Assembly: GCA_037385685.1 (NCBI GenBank)
Contig: JARRMW010000004.1
Location: forward strand, 1-64,000
Direction: 5' to 3'
DNA: 64,000 bases
Origin: Sva-25 sp037385685
Lineage (GTDB): Bacteria; Pseudomonadota; Gammaproteobacteria; Chromatiales; Chromatiaceae
Part shown: positions 52,306 through 60,659 of the stretch, one piece after another
How positions within the stretch are numbered: the first letter of the stretch is position 1
Layout: each line of letters starts with the position of its first letter
Position numbers and translations under genes: made by a program
Notes under the pieces: generated by a model
The model's input: only the letters and a program-made list of their open reading frames with translations
Told to the model about the DNA's origin: nothing
Databases searched by the model: none

Positions 52306-53022
52306 ATGTCACTGATACTCGACGCACTGAAGAAATCTGAAAAAAGCCGTCACGATGACGCCAGCAGTGTGCTGCCACTTATCGTCAAGCCTCGCCGGGC
52401 AAGCAGCAACAGGCAGAAAAAATTTCCTCTCCTGCCACTCACGATTATTCTTGTTGCCCTTGGGGCGCTCTTTCTCGTCTATCTGCTGAGCGGTGACAGC
52501 CCTGACAGTACCGAGGTGCCGCAGCAGACAATCACGGCTGTCCCTGAAGAGACTGGTCCCCGGGGCAAGGATGGGCGGCAGCGGCCCGAACCCGTGTTGA
52601 ATGAGCCTTTGCCGGACACTGCGATGTCACAGGCAACCTTGCCGGAGAATGCTGCTTCCGGCGTCGAACCCACGCCGCTCCCAAAGGAACCGCCACAGGC
52701 ACCTGTCGAGGAAGAGTCCGAGGATGTCGCTGCCAGACAGCAGATTTTGCAGCAGACAGGCATTCTTTCCACGAGGGACAATACCTCTGTTCCTCCACGT
52801 CTCTCGAAGATGGCGGGGGGGCTCAGAAAAGAGGTTGCACCTCTGCGGCTCGATTTTCATGTCTACTCCACTGACAGGCCAAGGCGGATCGTCTTCATCA
52901 ATGGCCAGGAATACAGGGAAGGGATGAGTATCAGGAATAATCTCAAGCTCGTGCGGATTGTTCCCGAAGGTGCTGTCATGGAGTGGAAGGGGCGTCAATT
53001 CCTGTTGACAGTCAGCGACTGA
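52306..53022 (+). CDS. gspB: GspB/ExeB-like membrane protein
   Basis: The 238-residue bitopic protein begins MSLILDALKKSEKSR, a GspB hallmark, has one transmembrane helix (FPLLPLTIILVALGALFLVYLL, about 43-64), a Pro-rich periplasmic linker and a C-terminal GspB domain (LDFHVYSTDRPRRIVFINGQEYREGMSI to VRIVPEGAVMEWKGRQFLL). It partners GspA in secretin assembly or stabilisation. It overlaps nothing and is one base from gspA. Confidence 0.92.
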   Translation: MSLILDALKKSEKSRHDDASSVLPLIVKPRRASSNRQKKFPLLPLTIILVALGALFLVYLLSGDSPDSTEVPQQTITAVPEETGPRGKDGRQRPEPVLNEPLPDTAMSQATLPENAASGVEPTPLPKEPPQAPVEEESEDVAARQQILQQTGILSTRDNTSVPPRLSKMAGGLRKEVAPLRLDFHVYSTDRPRRIVFINGQEYREGMSIRNNLKLVRIVPEGAVMEWKGRQFLLTVSD

Positions 53023-53024
53023 AC

Positions 53025-53810
53025 ATGGTGTCGGATGAGTCGTTGCGCCGCTTCAGTGGCATCGCGGCTCTTTATGGCCAGGAGGCTCTTTCAAGATTGA
53101 CAGGTGCACACGTCTGTGTCATCGGGGTCGGCGGCGTCGGTTCCTGGGTGGCGGAGGCACTCGCGCGCAGTGCCATTGGTACCCTCACACTGATTGACAT
53201 GGATCATGTCGCAGTCTCGAACACGAATCGACAACTGGTTGCCCTGAACTCCACGCATGGCGTGGCCAAAGTGCGTGTGCTCGCAGAGCGTATCCGCGAT
53301 ATCAATCCCGACGCCAGAGTTCATACAATCGAGGAATTCGTGACGCAGCAACATCACGCAGAATTTCTGGACAGGGGATATGACATGGTCGTTGACTGTA
53401 TCGATACATTCCGTGACAAGGCCGCGATCATCGCCTGGTGCAGGAGGAAGCGTGTGCCTGTCGTGACGGTTGGTGGCACCGGTGGAAAGACTGATCCGAC
53501 GAGGTTTCGGCTGCTCGACCTGAGCAGGACCGAGAAGGACCCGCTGCTGTCACGGGTTAGAAAAGAGTTGCGGCAGCGTTATGACTTTCCCCGTAACCCG
53601 AAACGACGATTTTCTGTACCGGCGGTCTTCTCGCTTGAGGAGACACGCCAGCCGGCTGGTAACGCCGAGTGTGATTTGAGCGGGGCAGGAAAGGCGACGC
53701 ATCTTCATTGCGGTGGACTGGGTTCGGTCATGCATGTGACCGCTTCCGCCGGTTTGATCGCAGTCAGCAGGGTTCTCGAAAAGCTTCAGGCAGCACCGGA
53801 AGAGCTCTAG
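53025..53810 (+). CDS. tcdA: tRNA threonylcarbamoyladenosine dehydratase TcdA
   Basis: The 261-residue E1-like (ThiF-fold) enzyme catalyses ATP-dependent cyclisation of t6A to ct6A in tRNA. The Rossmann motif GVGGVGSWVAEAL lies near residues 36-48, followed by the adenylation Arg/Asn region VSNTNRQLVALNSTHG and DCIDTFRDKAAII near 125-137. Length and order match E. coli CsdL/TcdA. The ATG at 53025 follows gspB by two bases, so it is likely co-transcribed with it; the link is positional. Confidence 0.94.
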   Translation: MVSDESLRRFSGIAALYGQEALSRLTGAHVCVIGVGGVGSWVAEALARSAIGTLTLIDMDHVAVSNTNRQLVALNSTHGVAKVRVLAERIRDINPDARVHTIEEFVTQQHHAEFLDRGYDMVVDCIDTFRDKAAIIAWCRRKRVPVVTVGGTGGKTDPTRFRLLDLSRTEKDPLLSRVRKELRQRYDFPRNPKRRFSVPAVFSLEETRQPAGNAECDLSGAGKATHLHCGGLGSVMHVTASAGLIAVSRVLEKLQAAPEEL

Positions 53811-53820
53811 GTTATTCTGT

Positions 53821-54159
53821 TCAGTGCGCTTTTCTGATTTCGTCGAGCGGATCGGATTCGTCTTCCCCGGGAGCGACCTTGCCATTGAGCGGGCTGAAAA
53901 CACCATTGCAGCGATCTGCTTCGACGCCGCTCATTGTCAGCAGTGCCCAGACCGCTGCAATAGCCCAGAGTGCCAATCCAAGTGCCAGTGTATAGAGATC
54001 GATGCCCTCGGCAGCCGTCGGTCCGCCGAAAAACGAGTAAACCACCGCCACAATACCCGCGAGCCAGAACACGCTGATCGGGGCAGCGCAGTTTGTTCCA
54101 CAACCGTAACGGCATACCGACATCGGTGGACAGAGTATCGACGTAATGATCTTCTTCAT
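53821..54159 (-). CDS. Cysteine-rich two-helix membrane protein
   Basis: The 112-residue protein has four cysteines near the N-terminus (CPPMSVCRYGCGTNCAAP, residues 10-24), two transmembrane helices (ISVFWLAGIVAVVYSFF and LYTLALGLALWAIAAVWALL), and an acidic tail. The cysteine cluster could bind a metal or an iron-sulfur cluster, or be a thiol switch. No named family is recognised. It converges with tcdA. Confidence 0.65.
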   Translation of the reverse strand: MKKIITSILCPPMSVCRYGCGTNCAAPISVFWLAGIVAVVYSFFGGPTAAEGIDLYTLALGLALWAIAAVWALLTMSGVEADRCNGVFSPLNGKVAPGEDESDPLDEIRKAH

Positions 54160-54285
54160 GCGGGCTAGTGTTTCCTCTGGCAGATAACGTCCTGACTTTA
54201 CTTATTATTATTTGCGGTATTCGTCAGGATTAATCGCAATATCACACAATTAGCAGAGACTGACAATACCCGAATGCCAGTTGAC

Positions 54286-54795
54286 TCATGAGCCCAGACG
54301 GTTTTTCCAGCGCTTCCAGACTGTGTAGCGCCACAGATAATCGATCGCAAAGTAGGTGAGGGTCGCGAGTACAATACCAACGGAGAGGCTCCCCAGTACC
54401 AGAGGGAGCCAGATGTCACCGAGGCTGTGCGTGAACCACTCGATGGTCACGTGTTCCGGAGGGGTGATGCCCTGCTTGCCCAGTAGCCAGTTGCCAAACA
54501 GGTAGGTGCCCAGGAATATCGGTGGAATCGTTAAGGGGTTCGTCATCCAGACCAGCACGAGGCCGATCGGGATATTGGCACGCCAGAGAATAGCACTCGC
54601 AACAACACCGATCATCTGCAGAGGGAGTGGCACCAGCGCCCAGAAGACACCCAGTGCTGTACCTCTCGCAACAGAGCGCCGGTTCAGATGCCATATATTC
54701 GGAGAGTGGAGATGTTCACCAAAGAACTGCAGGAGCCTGTGACTACGGACTGTATCAGCATTCGGGCAGTAGCGTTTGATGAACTCTTTTGGCAC
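54286..54795 (-). CDS. DUF2062 membrane protein
   Basis: From a GTG at 54795 the 169-residue protein reads VPKEFIKRYCPNADTVRSHRLLQFFGEHLHSPNIWHLNRRSVARGTALGVFWALVPLPLQM, which matches the DUF2062 family, whose members normally begin MPKxFxKR. Three or four transmembrane helices follow, with the TNPLTIPPIFLGTYLFG motif near 108-124. The frame is open further to 54909 but the extra part does not fit the family. It is divergent from comEC. Confidence 0.88.
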   Translation of the reverse strand: MPKEFIKRYCPNADTVRSHRLLQFFGEHLHSPNIWHLNRRSVARGTALGVFWALVPLPLQMIGVVASAILWRANIPIGLVLVWMTNPLTIPPIFLGTYLFGNWLLGKQGITPPEHVTIEWFTHSLGDIWLPLVLGSLSVGIVLATLTYFAIDYLWRYTVWKRWKNRLGS

Positions 54796-54907
54796 TATGG
54801 AGGCGTGGTCATTGAGGTAGCGTAAGATTATCTCATGAACCCGGTCTGAGAAAGGGATAAATGGATGATTCCCTTCGAATAAATTCGAACCCGAACAAGG
54901 ATGTCCC

Positions 54908-57172
54908 ATGCCCCGATACGCGCTGGCGTTTCTTGCCGGTATCCTCCTGCTGGCTCTCTTCCGGCGGCTCCCGCCAGTCGCTTTGTGCTGGATGCTGTTG
55001 TTTCCGCTGCTTGTTTGTGTTTCCCGGCGCTGGTATGCAGCCGGGCTCCTGATGGCCGGGTTCGCCTATGCATGGATCGATGCTGCATCCTATATCGATC
55101 GGTTGTTGCCCTCTGAACTTGAACGGCGGGAACTGGTCGTGGATGGTTGCGTAACCGGATTGCCTGTTCATACGGCTGAGGTTTCGCGATTCCGTTTCGA
55201 CGTCACAGACGCGCAACTGGCAACGGGAGAATCTGTTTCGCTGCATGGACGAGTGCGTCTCTCCTGGTACGATGCAGGGCGCGAACTTGTGCCGGGTGAG
55301 TGTGGACGTCTTCTCGTCAGACTGTTCCAGCCGCGTGGCATGAGTAACCCGGGCGGGACGGATTACGAGCGCTGGCTGTTTCAACAAAACCTGGTCGCGA
55401 GGGGGTATGTCAGGGAATCCGCCACCAACAGGCTTGCTGCATCCATGTCGCCCGGTGCCGATCGTTTTCGCTACCTTCTGCGCAGGAAACTGCAGGCAGT
55501 CGAGGGTAGCGGTAATGCAGGCGCGCGCGCTGTCTACCTGGCGCTCTTGACCGGCGACAGGAGCCTGCTGGACAAACAGCAGTGGCGTATATTCAGGAAT
55601 ACCGGAACATCGCATCTCATGGCGATTTCAGGACTGCATATCGGACTTGTGGCCATGCTGGTCTGGTGGGTCTCCGAACGTCTATGGCGCTATGCCGGCT
55701 CCTGTCCGTTGCATCTGCCGTCGCCTCTTTTTGGCGCATGCTGCGCACTTCTTGCAGCGCTGGCCTATGCGGCATTGGCAGGTTTTGCAATACCAACCCA
55801 GAGAGCGCTCCTGATGACCGTGGTCGTGGTGACAGGCATCCTCATGAGGCGCAATAGTGATGGCTTGCATATTCTGGGAACTGCCTTGCTGGCGATCCTC
55901 GTGCTGGAACCGCGCGCAGTTCACGCTGCCGGTTTCTGGCTGTCCTTTACGGCTGTTTTGACCATTCTCCTGCTGTCACGGCGCTATCCTGAATGGCGTT
56001 CCTGGCAGCTCGTACTGGCCATCCAGTTTGCGCTCTCACTGGCATTGTTGCCGATACTTTCCGCCTGGGGTTTTCCTGCCTCACCACTGGCGCCATTCAT
56101 CAACCTGGTCGCAGTTCCCTGGTTTTCTTTCGTGATTATCCCTGCGGTGCTTTTCAGTGCACTTGGCATGTTTGCCGGCTTCCCGGGAAGCGAACTGCTG
56201 GTACATCTGACCCTTCAGTTGCTGGATCTGACCCTGGAGAGTTTGTCTGCTGTTGCAAACGTCATGTTCCTTGTTATGCCGGCATCTCCGGCCAATCCCG
56301 TTCTCCCGATCGCTTTCGGCGGGGCGCTGCTTCTTTCACTCGGAAGGGGATGGGCAATGCGCGCGCTGGGCTTGCCACTGGTTGCATTACTCTGGTGGCC
56401 CGCATCGGCCGAACCTTTCAGGATGACTGTTCTCGATGTGGGGCAAGGACTCGCGGTCGTCATTGAGAGTCATCAACACACGCTTGTGTATGATCTGGGC
56501 CCGCTCTACCCGGGCGGGTTCAATACAGCCGATGCTGTTGTTCGTCCTTTTCTTGCAGCGCGGGGCATCGATGCGCTCGATATGCTTGTCATCAGCCACG
56601 ACGATAGTGATCACAGCGGAGGCTACCGCAGTTTTCTCGAGGAGTTACCCGCTGCGGTGCGTCTCAGCGGCCAGCCGGCCGCTTTCCCCGACAGCTTCAG
56701 CTCCTGCCACGACTATCCGGCATGGAGCTGGCAGGAGACACGCTTCAGCTTCCTCGAAGCAGGTTACGATGGCAGTGGAGACAACAATTACTCCTGCGTG
56801 TTGCTGGTCGAACATCCTGAAGTCAGGATTCTGCTGACCGGGGACATCACCCGCGAAGCAGAGCTGGCACTGATGCGACGTTATCCCCGATTACGCAACA
56901 TCGATCTGCTGACTATGCCCCATCATGGCAGCCGCAGTTCCTCGGGCCCGGATTTTGTTCGATTCATCAAGGCCCGGCACGTGATAGCGAGTGCGGCGTG
57001 GAAAAGCCACTTCGGACACCCCGCGCCGCAGGTCGTGGAGCGCTGGCGACAAGCCGGAACAAGTGTCATCGAGACAGCACACAGCGGGGCCGTCACGCTT
57101 GTCCTTGCCGCGGGCGGAGGGTACCATCTTGCCGGGCATCGCGATGCAGAACGCCGTTTCTGGCAGCGGTGA
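54908..57172 (+). CDS. comEC: ComEC/Rec2 competence DNA channel
   Basis: The 754-residue protein has an N-terminal hydrophobic segment and DUF4131 region, a competence domain with many helices (GTSHLMAISGLHIGLVAMLVWW near 235-256 is diagnostic), and a C-terminal metallo-beta-lactamase-like domain (LDVGQGLAVVIE near 510; ISHDDSDHSGG near 560; GDITREAEL; MPHHGSRSS near 671). It takes single-stranded DNA across the inner membrane during natural transformation. The HxHxDH motif is partly modified (SHDDSDHSGG), as usual in ComEC. Genes for exbB/exbD follow after 52 bases. Confidence 0.94.
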   Translation: MPRYALAFLAGILLLALFRRLPPVALCWMLLFPLLVCVSRRWYAAGLLMAGFAYAWIDAASYIDRLLPSELERRELVVDGCVTGLPVHTAEVSRFRFDVTDAQLATGESVSLHGRVRLSWYDAGRELVPGECGRLLVRLFQPRGMSNPGGTDYERWLFQQNLVARGYVRESATNRLAASMSPGADRFRYLLRRKLQAVEGSGNAGARAVYLALLTGDRSLLDKQQWRIFRNTGTSHLMAISGLHIGLVAMLVWWVSERLWRYAGSCPLHLPSPLFGACCALLAALAYAALAGFAIPTQRALLMTVVVVTGILMRRNSDGLHILGTALLAILVLEPRAVHAAGFWLSFTAVLTILLLSRRYPEWRSWQLVLAIQFALSLALLPILSAWGFPASPLAPFINLVAVPWFSFVIIPAVLFSALGMFAGFPGSELLVHLTLQLLDLTLESLSAVANVMFLVMPASPANPVLPIAFGGALLLSLGRGWAMRALGLPLVALLWWPASAEPFRMTVLDVGQGLAVVIESHQHTLVYDLGPLYPGGFNTADAVVRPFLAARGIDALDMLVISHDDSDHSGGYRSFLEELPAAVRLSGQPAAFPDSFSSCHDYPAWSWQETRFSFLEAGYDGSGDNNYSCVLLVEHPEVRILLTGDITREAELALMRRYPRLRNIDLLTMPHHGSRSSSGPDFVRFIKARHVIASAAWKSHFGHPAPQVVERWRQAGTSVIETAHSGAVTLVLAAGGGYHLAGHRDAERRFWQR

Positions 57173-57224
57173 AAGCAGGTACACTAGTGCCTGGAAATAA
57201 AGACCATAAGTTCAGGGGAGATCT

Positions 57225-57836
57225 GTGCTAGAACTTGTCAAAGCCGGCGGCTGGCTGATGCTGCCAATCCTGATTTGTTCCGTGCTGGCATTGGCTATCA
57301 TTATCCAGCGTTTTTATACGCTGCGGCGTTCCAGAGTCATTCCGGATGGCGCGCTCCAGGCTGTATACCGGCAATACAAGGCAGGCAATCTCACTTCCGA
57401 GTACATCAATTCACTGCGCGAAAAATCGCCGCTTGAACAGGTACTTGCCGCAGCTCTGATCAATCGTAACCAGCCGCGTGCCGTGATGAAAGAGGCAATC
57501 GAGGAGGAGGGCAGGCAGATTGTCCATGGGCTTGAATACTTCCTCGGTGCGCTCGCGACGATCGCTGCGATCTCACCGCTACTGGGCTTGCTGGGCACGG
57601 TAGTTGGCATGATCGATGTTTTTGCTGCCATCGTGACGGCCGGCGTCGGAAATCCGGGTGTGCTGGCCGGAGGCATCTCCAAGGCCCTGATTACAACGGC
57701 CGCTGGTCTCTCCGTTGCCATTCCTGTCCTGATCTTTCATGAAATTCTCTCATCCCGTGTCGATCAGTTGATTCTGGATATGGAAGACAAGGCGGTACAA
57801 ATGGTTGATGTACTGCACCAGGGTAATATTCAGTGA
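57225..57836 (+). CDS. exbB: MotA/TolQ/ExbB-family proton channel protein
   Basis: The 203-residue protein has three transmembrane helices: GGWLMLPILICSVLALAIIIQRF near the start, LATIAAISPLLGLLGTVVGMIDVF near 107-130 and GISKALITTAAGLSVAIPVLIFHE near 142-165, the last two carrying the conserved channel threonines. GTG start with GGGGAG upstream. It overlaps exbD by four bases. Next to lpxK this ExbBD pair is common in gammaproteobacteria, though its client is not TonB-linked with certainty. Confidence 0.94.
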   Translation: MLELVKAGGWLMLPILICSVLALAIIIQRFYTLRRSRVIPDGALQAVYRQYKAGNLTSEYINSLREKSPLEQVLAAALINRNQPRAVMKEAIEEEGRQIVHGLEYFLGALATIAAISPLLGLLGTVVGMIDVFAAIVTAGVGNPGVLAGGISKALITTAAGLSVAIPVLIFHEILSSRVDQLILDMEDKAVQMVDVLHQGNIQ

Positions 57837-58261
57837 TTTTGCGAAAAAGACATCGCCAGAAACCTATCGTCAATCTGACGCCGCTCATTGATGTGGTCTT
57901 TCTGCTGCTGATCTTTTTCATGGTTTCCACAACATTCGATACGCAATCCCGCATCAAGATCACGTTGCCGGAAATCGAGACCGATATTCCCGAGGATGAA
58001 TTCCAGGATCGGATACTGGTCCAGATTGCAGCTGACGGCAGCATGTCGCTGAACAACAGCATGGAACTCGTCAGCTCCACGCCAACGGTACTAAAGCGGG
58101 CCATGGCCGAGATCGCCGAGGGTCGGACCGATATTCCGGTCATCGTCAAGGTCGATCAGAATGCCCCTTTCCAGTCAGCCATGACCGTGATGGATGTATC
58201 AGGCCAGCTGGGGCTGACCGAGATCACGTTCCCTGGGCGCAAGACAGTCAAGGAAGAGTAA
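57833..58261 (+). CDS. exbD: ExbD/TolR-family protein
   Basis: The 142-residue protein has a single helix with the proton-accepting aspartate (VNLTPLIDVVFLLLIFFMVSTTF, Asp near residue 19) and a small periplasmic domain (ILVQIAADGSMSLNN to IPVIVKVDQNAPFQSAMTVMDVSGQLGLTEI). It uses the proton gradient with ExbB. The next gene is lpxK after nine bases. Confidence 0.95.
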   Translation: MILRKRHRQKPIVNLTPLIDVVFLLLIFFMVSTTFDTQSRIKITLPEIETDIPEDEFQDRILVQIAADGSMSLNNSMELVSSTPTVLKRAMAEIAEGRTDIPVIVKVDQNAPFQSAMTVMDVSGQLGLTEITFPGRKTVKEE

Positions 58262-58270
58262 TCTCTCCGG

Positions 58271-59254
58271 ATGAATAGCCCGGGATATTTCTGGAAACGA
58301 TGGCATCCGGTTGCACTTCTTCTCTTTCCGCTGTCCATCCTCATGAGGGTACTGGTTTTCTTTCGCCGGCTTGCCTACAGGTTGCGACTGCTTCCCGTCT
58401 ATCACAGTCCGGTTCCTGTTATCGTCATCGGCAACCTCACTGTCGGCGGTACAGGCAAGACACCGCTGGTGATCTGGCTATGCAATCATCTTCATAGCCT
58501 GGGCTACAGTCCCGGGGTCGTGATTCGGGGCTATGGCGGCAAGGCAACCAGGTGGCCACAGCAGGTGCGCGCAGACAGTGATCCGCAGGTGGCCGGGGAC
58601 GAGGCTGTTGTCATTGCTGAACAGACAGGCTGCCCGGTCTGTGCAGGTCCGAACAGGGCCGATGCCGCGCGTGCATTGCTGGAACATGCCGCCTGTGATG
58701 TCATTGTCTCTGACGACGGTCTGCAACATTATGCACTCGGTCGCGATATCGAGATTGTCGTGATTGACGGAAAACGCAGATTTGGCAACGGGATGCTGCT
58801 TCCGGCAGGGCCACTCAGGGAGGGTGTCAAAAGGCTCAGGCACGTGGACTTCATTATCGTCAATGGCCATTGCAAAGAGAATGAACATTGCATGCGCCTC
58901 GAGTCTGGCCAACTCGTCAACCTGGTGAGCGGGGAGACTGCTCCACTCGAGGAGTTCAGAGGACGGCGGGTGCATCTGGTTTCCGGCCTTGGTAATCCGC
59001 AGCGCTTTATCGATATGCTCGATGAAGCCGGTCTCGAGGCCGAATTACATCTTTTTGCCGATCACCATGAATACAGCCAGAGGGACCTTGCTTTTGATGA
59101 TGACATGCCGGTTATCATGACTGCCAAGGATGCAGTGAAGATCCGTCCTTTTGCAGACCGGCGTTGCTGGTATCTGGCGCTTGAGGTCCGACCTCCCGTC
59201 GATGTGATCAACCAGGTCGTAACTGCCCTGAAAATGAAAGAAAACAATGGATAG
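58271..59254 (+). CDS. lpxK: Tetraacyldisaccharide 4'-kinase
   Basis: The 327-residue kinase phosphorylates the lipid A disaccharide precursor at the inner membrane. N-terminal amphipathic/hydrophobic helix (VALLLFPLSILMRVLVFF), Walker A VGGTGKTP at residues 58-65, DEAVVIAEQTGCPVCAGPNR, and SDDGLQHYALGRDIEIVVIDG near 140-160. In most gammaproteobacteria msbA sits between exbD and lpxK; here they are only nine bases apart and msbA is absent. The stop overlaps ycaR by eight bases. Confidence 0.95.
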   Translation: MNSPGYFWKRWHPVALLLFPLSILMRVLVFFRRLAYRLRLLPVYHSPVPVIVIGNLTVGGTGKTPLVIWLCNHLHSLGYSPGVVIRGYGGKATRWPQQVRADSDPQVAGDEAVVIAEQTGCPVCAGPNRADAARALLEHAACDVIVSDDGLQHYALGRDIEIVVIDGKRRFGNGMLLPAGPLREGVKRLRHVDFIIVNGHCKENEHCMRLESGQLVNLVSGETAPLEEFRGRRVHLVSGLGNPQRFIDMLDEAGLEAELHLFADHHEYSQRDLAFDDDMPVIMTAKDAVKIRPFADRRCWYLALEVRPPVDVINQVVTALKMKENNG

Positions 59255-59432
59255 AAAATTACTTGATATCCTCGTTTGTCCCGTCTGCAAGGGACCATTG
59301 AGGTACGTCAAGCCTGCTGCCGAGCTGATCTGCCCGGTTGACCGGCTGGCCTTTCCTGTCATGGACGGCATCCCGGTCATGCTGACCTCGGAAGCACGGG
59401 AACTTCCCGCAGACGAGGAAATTCCGGAATGA
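59247..59432 (+). CDS. ycaR: Trm112-family small zinc protein (YcaR)
   Basis: The 61-residue protein starts MDRKLLDILVCPVCKGPL and has ICPVDRLAFPVMDGIPVML, so three cysteines (11, 14, 29) and an Asp or another residue could bind zinc. Trm112-like proteins are methyltransferase partners in eukaryotes, but the bacterial role is unknown. It overlaps lpxK and shares four bases with kdsB, so it is in the operon. Confidence 0.93.
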   Translation: MDRKLLDILVCPVCKGPLRYVKPAAELICPVDRLAFPVMDGIPVMLTSEARELPADEEIPE

Positions 59433-60190
59433 GTCAATTTCATGTCGTCATACCAGCGAGGTATGCGTCGACTCGCTTGCCAGGCAAGCCGTTGCTTGAT
59501 ATTCATGGCAAGGCGATGATCCTGCATGTTGTCGACAGGGCACTGGAGTGTGGCGCGGAGACCATCACGGTGGCGACTGATGACGAACGCATTCGGGATG
59601 TCGCCCTGGCCTCGGGGGTCGAGGTCGTTATGACATCAGAAAGTCATCACAGCGGAACCGATCGTCTGGCAGAAGTGGTCTCTCTCATGCAGTGGAGTGA
59701 CGATGATGTGGTGGTCAACCTCCAGGGTGATGAACCGCTAATGCCCCCGGCCGTTCTCAGGCAAGTCGCCGTCAACCTGGATACACATGCTGTTGCGAGC
59801 ATCGCAACTCTCTGTACACCGATCGAAAGCTACGAAGAGATGCTCAATCCGAATGCCGTGAAAGTTGTCATGGACGAGGCAGGCTACGCACTCTATTTCA
59901 GTCGTGCTCCCATCCCCTGGTATCGTGACGGATTCGGCGGGGAAGAGCAGTGGATGCCAAGAATGACCGGCTGCTTCCGGCATCTTGGCCTGTATGCCTA
60001 CAGGGCGGGGTTTCTCAGGCGTTACAGCACATGGGAACCTGCACCACTGGAACAATGCGAATCTCTTGAGCAGTTGCGCGCGCTCTGGAGAGGGGAAAAA
60101 ATCCACGTCGATGTTGCTGCAGAGATTCCGCCGCCGGGCATTGATACCAGGCAGGATCTCGAGCAGGTAACGCAGCTCCTCGGAGGCTGA
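59429..60190 (+). CDS. kdsB: 3-deoxy-manno-octulosonate cytidylyltransferase
   Basis: The 253-residue enzyme makes CMP-Kdo for lipopolysaccharide core synthesis. VVIPARYASTRLPGKPLLDIHGKAMILHVVDRA near residues 5-37 is the nucleotide-binding signature, VVNLQGDEPLMP near 93-104 binds metal/CTP, and SRAPIPWYRDGF near 152-163 contacts Kdo. It ends the lpxK-ycaR-kdsB group; the CYTH gene starts one base later. Confidence 0.96.
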   Translation: MSQFHVVIPARYASTRLPGKPLLDIHGKAMILHVVDRALECGAETITVATDDERIRDVALASGVEVVMTSESHHSGTDRLAEVVSLMQWSDDDVVVNLQGDEPLMPPAVLRQVAVNLDTHAVASIATLCTPIESYEEMLNPNAVKVVMDEAGYALYFSRAPIPWYRDGFGGEEQWMPRMTGCFRHLGLYAYRAGFLRRYSTWEPAPLEQCESLEQLRALWRGEKIHVDVAAEIPPPGIDTRQDLEQVTQLLGG

Positions 60191-60191
60191 A

Positions 60192-60659
60192 GTGGCAAGC
60201 GAGATCGAGCGCAAGTTTCTCGTCGTCAATGATTCATGGCGTACTGCCGGAACGCATTCGATCCGTATGCGTCAGGGGTATCTTTCCGAGGGCTACGAAC
60301 GTTCAGTTCGTGTCCGCACGGAAAACGACAGGGCTTTTATCAATATCAAGAGCTCGGATGATGGTATTCATCGACTCGAGTACGAGTATGAGATTCCTTT
60401 GCATGATGGCAAGGAGATTCTCGAACGCATTGCACTCAGACCATTGATCGAGAAGACGCGCTATATCGTCGAACATGAAGGCTTTGAATGGGAGATTGAC
60501 GTCTTTGAGGGAGACAACGCAGGCCTTGTCGTGGCAGAGGTTGAGCTTCCGTCGATTGATGTGCGTCCGCCATTGCCCGACTGGACAGGCAGGGAAGTCT
60601 CTGACGACCTGCGTTATTACAATGTTTCATTGCAGAAACAACCCTATTGCACGTGGTAA
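60192..60659 (+). CDS. CYTH-domain phosphatase-like protein
   Basis: The 155-residue protein starts (GTG) with the EIERKFLV motif that defines the CYTH triphosphate tunnel fold, followed by RMRQGYLS, YERSVRVRTENDRAFINIKS, EYEYEIPLHDGKEIL, KTRYIVEHEGFEWEIDVFEGDNAGLVVAEVEL, and C-terminal VSDDLRYYN. CYTH enzymes cleave inorganic triphosphate or thiamine triphosphate or make cAMP; the short size suggests triphosphatase or tripolyphosphatase. It overlaps the next gene by 13 bases. Confidence 0.9.
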   Translation: MASEIERKFLVVNDSWRTAGTHSIRMRQGYLSEGYERSVRVRTENDRAFINIKSSDDGIHRLEYEYEIPLHDGKEILERIALRPLIEKTRYIVEHEGFEWEIDVFEGDNAGLVVAEVELPSIDVRPPLPDWTGREVSDDLRYYNVSLQKQPYCTW

